64,000 nucleotides of DNA, from assembly GCA_000149265.1 (NCBI GenBank), contig CH003444.1:895194-959193 (forward strand), in the 5' to 3' direction. The position numbers and the translations under genes are program-made. Below, piece by piece: positions 1-36,500 of this stretch. Origin of the DNA: Ciona savignyi (lineage: Eukaryota; Chordata; Ascidiacea; Phlebobranchia; Cionidae). Under the pieces are notes generated by a model. The model had not been told where the DNA came from, ran no database searches, and was given only the letters and a program-made list of their open reading frames with translations. Numbering within the stretch: position 1 is the first letter of the stretch; every line of letters starts with the position of its first letter.

Positions 1-207
1 ACGTTACAGGAGCCCAAAAAAGTGAAATTTTCAGCCACTAATACTGATGAAAACGATGCCCAGAGTACCCCACGAGATTTACCTTTGAATGAACCCTTAA
101 TTATCCCCCAAAATACACCACAGATTAACCGTGATAATATGGACCAAATGTTGCAGGACTTAACAAATCTAAGCGAAAAGGTGCTTGCTGATACCGACAG
201 TGATTGA
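1..207 (+). CDS. 3' end of an unrecognised protein (partial gene)
   Basis: The open frame runs from base 1 (ACG TTA CAG GAG) to TGA at 205-207, followed by an in-frame TAA. A 3' splice-like TTACAG sits at 4-9, so the last exon may begin at 10. The visible 68 residues are polar, acidic and Asn/Gln-rich, and end in a DTDSD tail. There is no domain, membrane segment or motif I recognise, so it is probably the disordered C-terminus of a larger protein. Poly(A) signals AATAAA at 358-363 and 362-367 fit a 3' UTR of about 160 nt. The gene runs toward the tetraspanin, which ends at 1490 on the other strand. Confidence 0.55.
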   Translation, partial: TLQEPKKVKFSATNTDENDAQSTPRDLPLNEPLIIPQNTPQINRDNMDQMLQDLTNLSEKVLADTDSD

Positions 208-542
208 TAACTAATTATTTTGTAATTAATTATCCAGCGTATATTATGATAAATCCTCCTATGTGTATAAGATATTCACTGATAAACATTGGTAGTTATC
301 ACCAATACAATAATGTATACCTTTTCATTTTGTTCTATAACTTTATCGTTTGACATAAATAAATAAATTGTTATGCTCTACTGAGTTGCTGTATGTTTAA
401 TTTCAGCCAATGTATGAACGACCGACCCGTTTACACTGAATCAAATAATATATAATGCAGAAAAAATTGACTTCGCTGGTCGATTTACCCAGCACATAGT
501 CTATTGTGTTTTACTTTTTTTCTGACAAAATACGCAAAAGTA

Positions 543-718
543 ACCCAGCGGATTAATGGGTTCTACCAAATTGAAGGAACGTGTCTATCATATACAACAC
601 ACTGCAATAGCTCCGGTAACCCGACGGTGGGCGCGAGGTGACCTGACGATTGTCCGTGTGTTAACCCCCTTGGTTTTCCCATTCACGGGGATAAACATGA
701 ATATCCTATCCTATCCTA
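543..718 (+). repeat. tRNA-derived SINE copy, 5' truncated
   Basis: This is the 3' two-thirds of the window's common SINE, starting at ACCCAGCGGATTAATGGG and ending in a CCTATCC-type tail. The tRNA-like head is missing, as expected of incomplete reverse transcription. It is very close in sequence to the copies at 1652, 36208 and 54693. Confidence 0.8.
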
Positions 719-1455
719 AAGTTGGCTTTACAAATTCCGACTACGACCGAAACTACATTGGTAACAGTATTTGGTTACAATGCATTTTAAATCCGCAATG
801 GGCTCTAAGACTGCTTTTGTATTGAATTTGGTATAGGAATCGATCGAGCTTACCATATCTTAAAACTTTAATTTAATTATTGCGCAAAACGGAATGCATC
901 GGTTTTATAATTACACACACAAACAGGATGTGCAGCTCGTAGAAACAATCCCTGTGCCCAACTTGCGGCGGGAGGGGTCTACACTCACGCCCGTCTTCAG
1001 GAAACCTGCACTCTTATTTTTTATGATTTAAAACAACGTAGGGTCAATAAAGCCCCTAGCTTTATCTTTTTTACCAACAACCAGTAACGGAGTACTGAAG
1101 AGCTCCAACACAACTAACACCAGTTTCGCTATTTTTTATTAAATTTTTGTCACCCTCGTCCACACCCTATTAGGTCCCTCGGGCTAGGGCCTTTTTGTGC
1201 TCGCTAAGCGTCGTACTGCCCCACTGACCAGGACCTTCAGCGTCTCTGGTCAAAACGGTCACAAGTAAAAGCACTTTATGCTCGACTTGTTTCGACCTGG
1301 GTCGCCTACATTTCGCTCTTTATTGCCTAGCGTTAAGTATTGCAAATAATTTATTTAAATCAAAGGCCACACGACCGCTGCAATGTGTCTCTTTCACGTT
1401 ATAATTGCAACATAAGGATTAAACATGGATTACAATGCAAGCCGCACAACTTGAC

Positions 1456-1468
1456 TTTATTGTTTATT
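1456..1468 (-). terminator. Poly(A) signals of the tetraspanin gene
   Basis: Two AATAAA hexamers on the minus strand (1463-1468 and 1456-1461) begin 22 and 29 nt past the TGA at 1490-1492. They support that short terminal exon. Confidence 0.55.
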
Positions 1469-1489
1469 TTTATATATCATTTGATGACG

Positions 1490-4400
1490 TCATTTTTGGC
1501 CATCGACTTTATTCCTGCGGAATTAAAAAGTTTTAATAGAATTTGGGTTGTGTTTTGTTATGTGTAGATATCGGTATAAACGCCTAAAGTACCTAATAAG
1601 TGCACATAGTCAAATTGCAGCTATTGTGCGGACGTTTGATTTGTGTATATATCCGTCAGGTTGGTCTAGCGGTTAAGTGCGGCGCCTTTTAACCAAAAGG
1701 TTGCAGATGTGAAACTGGTCGCTAGCCATTCGGTTGTGTCCTTGGGCAAAGCACTTTACTGACATTGCCTGAACCCAGCGGATTAATAGGTAGTATTAAA
1801 TTGAAGGAACGTTTCTATCACACACAACACACTGCAATAGCTCCGGTAACCCGACGGTGGGCGCGAGGTAATCTGACGATTGCCCGTGTGTTAACCCTCT
1901 TGGTTTTCCCATTCACGGGGATAAACATGAATATCCTATCCTATCGACCTATCCTATATCAATAAAAAATATTCTCATGCATGTTAAAGTCAGGCTTTAT
2001 ACACAGGTACCAGACACCACTTTCCTTTTTCTTTTAATCGGACTCACCTCTTAAATATCGACATTTGCTGTACAAATTTCGCTGAAGCTATAACCGTTCC
2101 AAATACCTGTTGAAGATATATACGTAATATTTATACAGCTGATTTACTTTACCTTGTAGGCATATAAGGCTTTAATGCGACAAATCAGCTACTCGATTTT
2201 TACATATGTTTTAATTTTAAGTTTACATTGCCACTTTGCATATCTCGCTACTAATAGGATTTACGATAAGCGTGAATAACTCCAACCATGTGGCTCCCCA
2301 GAAATGATTAATAACCTACTTGCGCGAGAAAGCTCATTGTCCACATTATAAAGAAGCTGCTCGTGATGGATTGAAAACATCCCATCGCTCGACCTGCGCA
2401 CGGGGCAATAATGAATCCAACCGCTATCCAATCTTGTGGTCCGTTAACTCCGCAGCACGTGTTCTGCATGGAACATTACACCATCATTAAAAAGTTTGAC
2501 TGACAATGGGCCGGGTTGTGGTCCCAACTACTTGCTAGTCGTGTGCAAATAATCAAGCCTCTTAAATATTGTTTCACCACGCTTGGGGTATCTAATTTGT
2601 CGTAATGCAACAAAAAATTATTCAAATAAGCACCGACCACAAGAATGTGACGAATGACAATTAAAATCATTGCATAATCGTCCCGAACGTATTAAACTTA
2701 CACCTATAAGTTTTGACACCGGAAAAACGGTTTTACAAACTATTTACAAGAAATGGTGGAAATCTTTAGGTATTTACGACGGAAGCAGTGTTTTTACAGC
2801 TGTTTATGTATATGTAATGAAAGTGCAGTGGCAAATTTGGACTGAATTTCAAACGAAAAATTATATACATTTGTTAAAATTGCTGTATTGCCTAATAGTA
2901 AATTTGTTACATGTACAAACACGGTTCTCATATTTTATATGACCTCACAAAACTATAGTAATAAAATTCCACTGCACTTAAGTGTCCAATTATTCATTCG
3001 TGTGTCTAATATTCCACCTGGTTAGATCATTCGAAGACGTGGCATCATCATCCAAAATAAATCCGACTTGATCACAACCAATGACTATTTGTAAACCTAC
3101 AGCAATATATACTACTTCCACCGAACACGATTGCCAAGTTTGGATGGGTAACTAGGGGGGAACCTATTAGTTGTAGCTTGCTCAAAATAAGATACACTGT
3201 GTATATATACACACGGCAGTGCATATCTTTTTTTGTGCATATTGTGTATATACACATTTGTACTTTCGATTAAGTAATCAGGGACCCGAACATTTATGTT
3301 TGCAGAAACATAAAACGTACGGTTGAAATTGTTTCTACAAATAGTGGTGCTTTAACAAGTGGGTGACACTTTTTAGTTACCCTGGAATTGATCTGGTCCC
3401 ACGCATTTTGTATCTTCGTGTCGTTCATGTAAACTGAGATGGTGCTAGTTGCTTGCGACACCGCGTTACCAAGTGCTACTTGAGTAAATACAATCAGATT
3501 GATTGGTGCTGCCAGCAAGCACGCCACTGAAAGCGTAATCATCTGGGTGAAAAACAACATGATCGAATCATATAACCAATGAAGAGCACATCACGAATTT
3601 ATTCAAAAGCTGGTTCGGTAAAATTTATGTGTGTCGGTAAAAAAATGTGGAATTAGCATTAAAGCTTTGTAGTTGATGTCAGTGCGACATAGCATGTCTG
3701 TGACAATCATAATTCAGGGAGATATATTAATTGTTTAGGTTATTTCCCTGGGTAATTTCTGAGTTTTATTTATTTAAAACAACACCGGTTTATAGACTAA
3801 CGTTTCACCAAATCTGATATAAATTGGAACTTCCTTTCTCACGTGATGCTCAAAACAAGCTAAGTTCATTGGAAAAAACGTAGGATTATGTTTTTGACGA
3901 TTACGGGGAATTCCCAGAGGCTTTCAACCACAATGACGATTAAACACATTTAAATCATGTTATATAACAATTCCTAATGTTTTAATCCAATTCGATAACT
4001 CCATTCGATAATTTAATTTGGGCGATACGGCATGCTTGTCATAATATAGTGATTCAGGGACAAATATTAACTTTAAGTATCATTCCACCAAATATTATCT
4101 AAATTGAAGCTCTTTTATAAGCGCTATGGTAAAACGAAGTTAAATTCTTCAAAAAATCTAAGTAAGTTTTTCACGGCTTCGGCGAATTCCCCTAAACCGA
4201 TTACCCAAAATCTCCGTTTCTACATATCTAGATCATGTTATCTAACAATTCTTGACGTTTCAATCCGATTCAACCACCTCTTCTTGGAGATGTCAGGGCG
4301 ACATCATGCCTGTCACAACTGCGATTTAGGGATAAATCGTCATTTTAGGGTATATTTTTAAATTTGGTTAAAGCACTAACATTCCTCCATATTTGATCAT

Positions 4401-5734
4401 GATTGAAGCATCCGGTTAAGCGTTATACTCAAAATAAACTAAGTTTCTGGGGAAAAGTCTTGTTTGGTTTTTAACGACTTGGGTTTCATCTAATTGGCGA
4501 AAAATTGACGAAAACTATGTGAGATACACCGTTCTCGCAATGTATAGATAAAATAGGGTTTCCTCCTATACGACTATATGGGGCGCCGTTAGTAAAAAAT
4601 CAACTTTTCTGTTGATTTAGCTAAATCGTCAACTTTTCTGCCGTCTTTTGTAAAAATTTGCCGTTTTGTAAAAATTCAAATGGCGCTCCATATAAGACCA
4701 CCAACTCTCGTTTAACGCGCGATTGCCTATTTTATTGGTTTACACCCCAAAAAGCCCTTCCTTTGATTGCTCTACTTTTACTAAATTAAGTACAATAATA
4801 ATTGGAAATTAAAGTGCATGGACATGTAATTTTTAGCTAAGTTTTGATCTTATGAAGGGCTCGTCACGAGGTTCGTTAGACCTGTCGGGTGGCCGAACTG
4901 TTGGAGCGACCGCTTCAGACACAGATTAAGCGTACAACTATAGGCCTAAATGTTTTGTCTACTCCAATTTAATTTCTTACAAAAATCAACATATTCAATT
5001 TAGCTGCATCAGGTCAATTTAAACTTGAATACTTTTCCATTTACGGTTTTTGTAATATACAACTGGCCATAAGTTTTGTATATACTTACCGCTATTCTGT
5101 ACTTTTTTGCCGAAAAGCTGAATTGTCTATCCGGTAGTAGAAGAGGAACGGACAGAAATAAAATCATCCAAGATAAAGGCATCATGAACAGGTTGATCAA
5201 AATGTGCGCGATTCCTGCAGTCGGTAGTACGACGCTCAATGGCCAATAGTTGTGGTATTCAAGGTACGTGAAAACGATTGGTCCTGTCATCAACGAGCCC
5301 TGGATAAATTATTTAACAATCTAATATGGTAACTACCTCGCGTGGCGGTTTAGTGTCATGTATAAGTGTAAGAGACGTATTCAATCGATGGAAAATAGAA
5401 CAACGCAGCATTCCGAAAAGTCTCTATACGAAATGTACTATTTGGATGTTGTTGTTTTTTGCTTGAGCTATCATTAAATTCTAAGTTAAGTTTACTTTAC
5501 ACCATTAAGAATACGGCAAGGGAAACTGGGAGAGATAAGAAAACACAGCCATAAATTATGAAACGGAAAAAATAAAACGGATTCGACAACTGAAAGAGGA
5601 GTCACAAATAAGGATACAATTATATATTAATGCGAACGAATAATAATATTTAACCTATTCAGCCGTCTTACCAGTACGACAATACATATCAAGGCATTTA
5701 AAACGCTTTCTTTTATGCTGTAATTTCTCTCCAT
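1490..5734 (-). CDS. Tetraspanin-family membrane protein
   Basis: Seven coding exons in reading order: 5672-5734, 5503-5589, 5090-5299, 3381-3542, 2320-2463, 2048-2106, 1490-1514. They total 750 nt and encode 249 residues, and phases agree at every junction (five phase-0 introns, then phase 2). The start is ATG at 5732-5734. Hydrophobic segments lie in exons 1-2 (TM1), 3 (TM2), 4 (TM3) and 5-6 (TM4). The family mark is the large extracellular loop: AWDQINSR closes exon 4, and NTCCGVNGPQDWI opens exon 5 with the CCG motif; a later Cys and a GC pair follow. Tetraspanins organise partner proteins in membrane microdomains. The tail is only about ten residues, and minus-strand AATAAA signals lie at 1463-1468 and 1456-1461. 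Oddities: a weak exon 2 donor (GTGTAA), very divergent TM1-TM2, and a short loop after CCG. The CCG exon makes the family call fairly safe; exon 2 and the last exon are the least certain. Confidence 0.68.
1652..1960 (+). repeat. Full-length tRNA-derived SINE
   Basis: The tRNA-like head (GGTTGGTCTAGCGGTTAAGTG, A-box-like) is followed by the family body and a CCTATCC-rich tail. It sits in the last intron of the tetraspanin gene, antisense to that gene. Confidence 0.85.
3675..4500. repeat. Degenerate tandem repeat, three units
   Basis: Units start at about 3675, 4020 and 4289 (about 345, 269 and 211 bp). Shared blocks appear in the same order in each: a GATGTCAGNGCGACAT-like opening, a TTCAGGGA block, a TAAATTGAA block, an AAAACNAACTAAGTT block and a GACGATTACGGGGAATTCCC-like block. 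It lies within the fourth tetraspanin intron and no coding frame follows it. Confidence 0.6.
4573..4697. mobile_element. Small inverted-repeat (MITE-like) element
   Basis: The left end (TATATGGGGCGCCGTT) matches the reverse complement of the right end (TATATGGAGCGCCATT). Between them are short repeats of AACTTTTCTG and TAAAAATT. Its size (about 125 bp) suits a MITE; I could not settle its target duplication. Confidence 0.45.
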
Positions 5735-7400
5735 GCTGACACACCAGTCTGTCCAACTACACAATCACAGTGTGCCGCATGATCTTAGCTCAACGGGGGT
5801 ATCATATACCACAGACAAAATAAAGAGTCTGAAAATAATATTAAACCTTTTCATTCAGCTATTCAATTACCACATCTCGTTGAATTGGTGTTATATGTTC
5901 TGGACGTCCTTTGTTTAGCTACTGTGACAGATACCTATACAAAACGACAACGAGTATAGAACAGTCCGAGATTAGTAAACGAATTAAGTGAATGTCACAT
6001 AACTAACTAAATTTAATCAATGAAATCACGCAAATTTATACAAATATCAGAAACAACAATTGCGCTCCGTGCAACAACAATTGCGCTCGCCATAAATTCT
6101 TATGTTTAAATGAATTATTTAGAGACGTGATATATACGATATAGGACCAATTCTTTGCGCGATTTCCCATTTGATTTTTTTGCACACTCGAAAATTACAA
6201 GAGAGCTTGCGTCATAATATTGAAAATTTATCTGTTATATTAAACTTTCCAATTTAATTCAACAAAACTAAGAAAATAACTTTCTATGTTACAACTTTTT
6301 ATTTCAGTCTCAATCAGTGCTGTTATCACTAACTACCTATGTTTTGTATGCATAGTTTTTGATAATACTTTATTCGCCCGAAACGACCGTAATGGAGGCA
6401 AAAAATAAGACTGACTTACAACTTATCTCCTAAATAGGAAGCAATCAATATAAATTGGCCTTACTCTTTCGGAACAATCAAGCCCAGCCCTTGATCGATA
6501 TTACAAGGGGGTGGCAAGATTAATTAATTTCATTCTGAAGAAAAAGGCTAAAAATTGCCCGGTTATTATTATCACACGGGCAATTTTCAAGTTACCTCGT
6601 GTTCACTATGGGTTTATGGAATTTGTTGCATTATGTCGTATATGATTAAGACTTTTCTACTGACTACATATTAAGTTCAACCCACTTTAAATTGGATTTG
6701 GTCAAATTCCGCTACGTCCCATGCCAAAAGACACAATAGCAGCTATCAGAATAATCGGTGAAACGTGCTATGTGTTCTAATCAGACATAAATGGTATTTT
6801 GTGTGGGTAGTCACATAGGAAATTTTCTACAGATAAAAAAAACGAAGGTTTTTGGTGACCTACAACCAATAAACTAATTGGTCACCCCACGGTAATTCGA
6901 CTGTGGGCATGTGTTGTTACTTGTTTTGACAACTAACCATATTATAACGGAAATTTTTTCCATCCCAAGATAGTAAAAACCGTATAGAGACTTATTATTA
7001 CTTTTTTACCAGGCCAAGTTTCGAAGCAACGATGCCCCGGCCACTAAGAAAGTTTCTATATACAATTCTTTGTAAAATCGGTTGGCTTTTTTATTTGGTC
7101 GAGTTTGTCAATAATATTATTATTTCCTCATCTATGTTGTATTGCAAGGGGTAGAATATTATTTAGGTTTAACTATTTTTTTTCCTAAATAATTAAACAT
7201 TTAAATTATTAAACATTACAAATCTTACTATATACTAAATATATAAAAAAATGACAACGTATGATTGTATAATATGATGGAATAGCTGGTAAGTAAATTG
7301 TTAGTGTCAAAACAATAAACGTCAAATTACCCCATGCCTAGCTAGCTAATCTAACCAATAAGATTAAAGTATCTCTTAGCACCACGTGATAAAAACAAAA
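5735..7400. other. Intergenic region between divergent genes
   Basis: It separates the starts of the tetraspanin (minus) and BTAF1 (plus), so it probably contains both promoters. It is AT-rich. A degraded antisense SINE piece lies at 6572-6655, and the GCCCG/CGGGC inverted pair at 6551-6587 is partly made of it. I found no open frame with splice sites. Confidence 0.5.
6572..6655 (-). repeat. SINE fragment
   Basis: CACACGGGCAAT followed by a degraded match to the antisense SINE body (ACCTCGTGTTCACTATGGGTT). Much diverged. Confidence 0.45.
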
Positions 7401-7495
7401 TGGTACCAAGTATAAAAACAGTCGGCGTTTTGACGCCGTACTGCGCGGATCGTTCTGCGGATCTCGTTTTCATTTTAAGTGATTTACTGTAAAAG
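7383..7495 (+). promoter_or_regulatory. Candidate BTAF1 core promoter and first non-coding exon
   Basis: A CACGTG E-box lies at 7383-7388 and a TATAAAA at 7411-7417. A CpG-rich stretch follows (7421-7468), with the self-complementary GGCGTTTTGACGCC near its start. A donor-like AAAAG|GTATTG at 7495/7496 would end an untranslated exon that splices to 7938. The alternative is that the mRNA is trans-spliced at 7938 and this block is only upstream DNA. Confidence 0.3.
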
Positions 7496-7966
7496 GTATT
7501 GTAGGTTTATTTATTGGAAAAATAAAGTTATTATTGAGGTTGTTTTGTAATAATTTGTTTTTACCCGATTTTATAAAAGGTACCATTTATTACAAAACAG
7601 TTTTAAACGTTAAACTTGAATAAAAAAAGAACTTAGATTTAGTCATAATGTTTTTGGATGAACGTTCAATTTAGCAAATGTTTAAAATCATGTGCCTCAA
7701 AGCCCTCTACCAGTCAAAATTTTATTTTATATATACATATTCAATTTTGTATCTTTTAAATATTGGGCTATAATATATTTTGCTGCAAATTGATAAAGAG
7801 GGTATTTTTTTATAAAAAAGGAGTGATGTGTGGCGTGTGATGATTTTCGTCCATACCATTGCTTTACTTCCATATACCAGCTTGAAGCTTGATATCTAAA
7901 CTGACCAATAAGTGACTAATATGTGGTTTATTTTCAGAGACATGTCTTAAGTGAAGTGATGGGAAG

Positions 7967-33315
<25,349 letters not shown>

Positions 33316-33949
33316 TTTTACAATGGTTCATGTTTTCGACAAAAAGCTTTGGGTAAAATAATTTATTTTCTTGATTTTAATATTTAACACGAGATAAATT
33401 CTGGTCACAATTTAGTTACCGGAGATATTACTGTGTTACAGACAGGACTTTTAATTAGGACAACTCGTGAGATAACCCTGTATATCTTCATGTCTAAACA
33501 GAGCACTATACTGCCCCATAGCGGAAGGGCTTTACAGTGATTTAGAATATTAGTTAGTAGTTTTATCGGAATTTATTTGTAAAGTGAGTAATTTTCGTTT
33601 GCAGCTCTTATGGAGAAAAGGACCTCTGCTTGTAACATACTGGAAAAAATCATTGAACAACTTGTTTGATTAGTCATTTTTCACGGTCGCTTCCTATTTA
33701 TTTTCGGTGGATTTATGTTTAAAGTTTACAATGAAGACTAGAGTTGTGGAAATGCTACAAAACGCAAAACGTTTCAAAAACAGATATTTGTTACGTGAGG
33801 TTAAATATATGGGAGTACCTCTCCTAATATTTGTTTAAAAACGCCGAAAACTTTGCACTTTTCAAGGTTTTCTGTTTGTTTATTTTTACATAATGTCTCA
33901 TTTGACCTCTTCACTGTTGTGCATTGTTTACCCTCCTCTCTCGACGCCA

Positions 33950-33955
33950 AATAAA
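33950..33955 (+). terminator. Likely BTAF1 poly(A) signal
   Basis: AATAAA about 635 nt after the stop at 33313-33315. Nearer AT-rich variants exist but no clean hexamer, so the 3' end is uncertain. Confidence 0.35.
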
Positions 33956-34344
33956 CAGAATGTCCATTCGATGTCAGACGAAATCAGTTGCGTGTATGGC
34001 CATTAAGTTGTAAATTTCGAAGCCCTGGCATGGCCTTTACTGGTGTGCCCACCGACGGGTTCGCTTGACATGTTTAGTGGCCGAACTAAGAAATTCGGTT
34101 TACCCATAGCATCCTTTTCTTTTTGAAACGCTTCTTGGTTGGTTCGGGTTAATAGAACGTGTGTAGTACCTTTAACCGACGGTTAAACCCTGCTTATGAA
34201 GTGGATATTTCATATTATTTATTCAAACCGAACATTCCTAGCCATTAAGTAGTGTAAATCTACAACCTGCCAATAATACATGTATGCCTTAAATAATGTA
34301 CGTAGGTAATAGCCCACAAATCACTTTAAGCCTTGTAGGACAGT

Positions 34345-34500
34345 GGCACGCCTTTTAGCCAAAGGTAGAGTTTAATATGAACGATAGCGAGTCGGTTGTA
34401 CCTTAGACTATAATTACATCGCATGGACCCAGTGGATTAATGGATTTTACTTCTTATACACATACTTGCAATAGCTGCAGAAACTCCAAAAGCGTCTAAA
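34345..34500 (+). repeat. Degenerate SINE copy
   Basis: CGCCTTTTAGCCAAAGG, GAGTCGGTTGTACCTTAGAC and GGACCCAGTGGATTAATGG follow the SINE order with heavy divergence. Confidence 0.55.
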
Positions 34501-34699
34501 AGTTGAGTTCTCAAGTTGCCGTGTGACTGGCTTTTGGTCAAACTAACGCTGTCAAATAGCGAAGCTACATTTTTCTTACAATGTAGATCCCATTAAATAC
34601 GAGTTTTCTTAGTCACGGTTACTTTTATTTACAAGAAAACTGCCAGCAACAGGTAAGACGTTTCGATGTAGGCTATGAAGCTTAAACGCGAAATCAACA

Positions 34700-34932
34700 A
34701 CTACCACACGGGAAACCGTCAGATTACTTCACGTCCACCGTCGAATTACCGGATCTATTGTAGTGAGTTGTGTATGAATGAGATATTCCCTGACTTTAGT
34801 AGAACCCTTTAATCCGCTGGGATCAGGCAATATCTGTAAGCTGTCTTACACAAGGACATAACCGACTAGCTAGTGACCAGTTTTGAACCAGCAACGACTG
34901 AAAGGCTAATCCACCAGAATACTAATCTAATC
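34700..34932 (-). repeat. Degenerate antisense SINE
   Basis: CACGGGAAACCGTCAGATTAC through GACTAGCTAGTGACCAG to GACTGAAAGGC. It ends with a short repeat of CTAATCCACCAGAATA. Confidence 0.7.
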
Positions 34933-35298
34933 CACCAGAATAAATCATTTGGTTTCGTTGAATATCGGTTACCGATTACTGTTTTTTAGTCTAATAAACG
35001 TGAAACCAACTTCACATTTGTTGTTAAACAGGCATCGTTATTTTTTTTTAAAAGCGTTGTAAACCATGATAATTAGGCTAGATAATTTAAAATTTTGGGA
35101 TTTCAGGGAATATCCCGAAATGAGGGAAGTTGGCAAATTATCTCCCGCGCTCCTTCGGGTGCCTAAATTATAGGTGTGTTAGAAATAATTGGGACGCCCT
35201 TCAGTTTTTGTAAAGTCCATTAAAAATAGTATTTGCTAAGTCCCTTGCCAATGATACAACTGTCTAGCTAGCAGGTAAGCATGTTACCTGAGAATTCT

Positions 35299-35370
35299 TT
35301 GTGATCGATGTCGGACGGACAAGATCAAAGGATTTTTTGTGGTCGATGTCGGACGGACAAGATCAAAACG
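35299..35370. repeat. 38-bp tandem duplication
   Basis: The block TCGATGTCGGACGGACAAGA with its flanks occurs twice, 38 bp apart, with one or two changes. Confidence 0.7.
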
Positions 35371-35974
35371 TTATAAAGAAGAAAAACTGACCTAACGCCT
35401 TTGTCGTTTTTTTACAAAAGAAATGTATAATTTTAAAATTAAATAAATGCTCAAGTATTTTAATTAGGTTGCAATATATGTACTTTTGTCTAGATGTCGA
35501 GGTGGGGATTGTAAGTAGCTTAAGCTCCTCAATCAATCACGTTGCATTTGTTAAATGCAGGAAAAAGAATACAGCAAATAATAAAAAAATATAGACAATA
35601 ATTAACATTCGATTATCTAGGTGAGTTCCACCTAAAAAAATTTATAGACACTATGTGCAGTTTTTAAATAAATACTATCCAAAGATCACTAAACAACGAT
35701 GTAACATGACATTTAATTGGGTTGTACGATATTACATATATAATTACATGGTGCAACATATTTAATGTATGGAGAGTCTTTTTTATTATGAGCATCCCCG
35801 CAGCTTTTTGGGACTATAGCTGCGGTCCCACTGGGGTCCCTAAAAACAGTTTTAGAGGATAGTGAAAAAGACGCTATTAAGAAATCAATCCGTATCGATC
35901 CGAAAAGAAAACTACTTTAAGCACTATTTCTGCCAACGTTAAAAAAATAACAAAGTAAATACAAAACACTTTAA

Positions 35975-36070
35975 GGATGTGATATTCTTTTTATGTCCGT
36001 GAATAATGATTAGATTATCTCGCGCCCACCGTGGTGTTGCCGGAGCTATTGCAGTTAATTGTGTCCAGCA
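35975..36070 (-). repeat. SINE fragment
   Basis: Antisense tail and middle: TTATGTCCGTGAAT, CTCGCGCCCACCGTGG and GCCGGAGCTATTGCAGT. Confidence 0.6.
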
Positions 36071-36207
36071 ATAACTCTGTTAAACCGGTGGTCACAGGTT
36101 CACATGAATTCCCCATTCTTAATGGTATCCCCATAGTAATAGAAGCTATAACACGGAACCTCATTATAATTACCTCGGCCTGGTTGCTATTGCACCCTGT
36201 GCTGTAT

Positions 36208-36500
36208 ATAGTACCGTCCGGTCTAACGGTTTAGTGCGTCGCCTTTCAATCGAAAGGTTAAAGGTGCGAAACTGGTCGCTAGCTAGTCGGTTGTGTCCTT
36301 GGGCAGGGCACTTTCCGGACATTGCCTGAACCCAGCGGATTAATAGGTTCTACGAAATTGAAGGAACGTGTCTATCATATACAACACACTGCAATAGCCC
36401 CGGTAACCCGACCATGGGCGCGAGGTGATCTGACGATTGCCCGTGTGTTAACCCCCTTGGTTTTCCCATTCACGGGGATAAAATGAATATCCTAATGCAT
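36208..36500 (+). repeat. Full-length SINE
   Basis: Intact head (CCGTCCGGTCTAACGGTTTAGTG), body and tail (GGGATAAAATGAATATCCTA). One of the best preserved copies. Confidence 0.87.

Larger units (their letters stand above)
208..1489. other. Convergent intergenic region
   Basis: It holds the 3' UTR and poly(A) signals of the upstream gene (to about 370) and a SINE copy at 543-718. The block at 930-1320 is GC-richer than its surroundings. On its minus strand that block has a short open frame reading LVVLELFSTPLLVVGKKDKA and ending at a stop near 1034. I see no splice context or start for that frame and do not call it a gene. Confidence 0.5.

Noticed and set aside
1652..1730. Possible tRNA gene
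   Set aside because: The A-box and B-box-like sequence belongs to the SINE head; it lacks a cloverleaf and repeats many times in the window.
5332..5405. Minus-strand ATG frame before tetraspanin exon 3
   Set aside because: It would need a 32-37 bp intron. Exons 1, 2 and 3 already join in phase 0 without it.
6551..6587. Eleven-base hairpin (AAAATTGCCCG/CGGGCAATTTT) as a terminator or structured RNA
   Set aside because: One arm is part of a SINE remnant, and nothing nearby is transcribed that it could serve.
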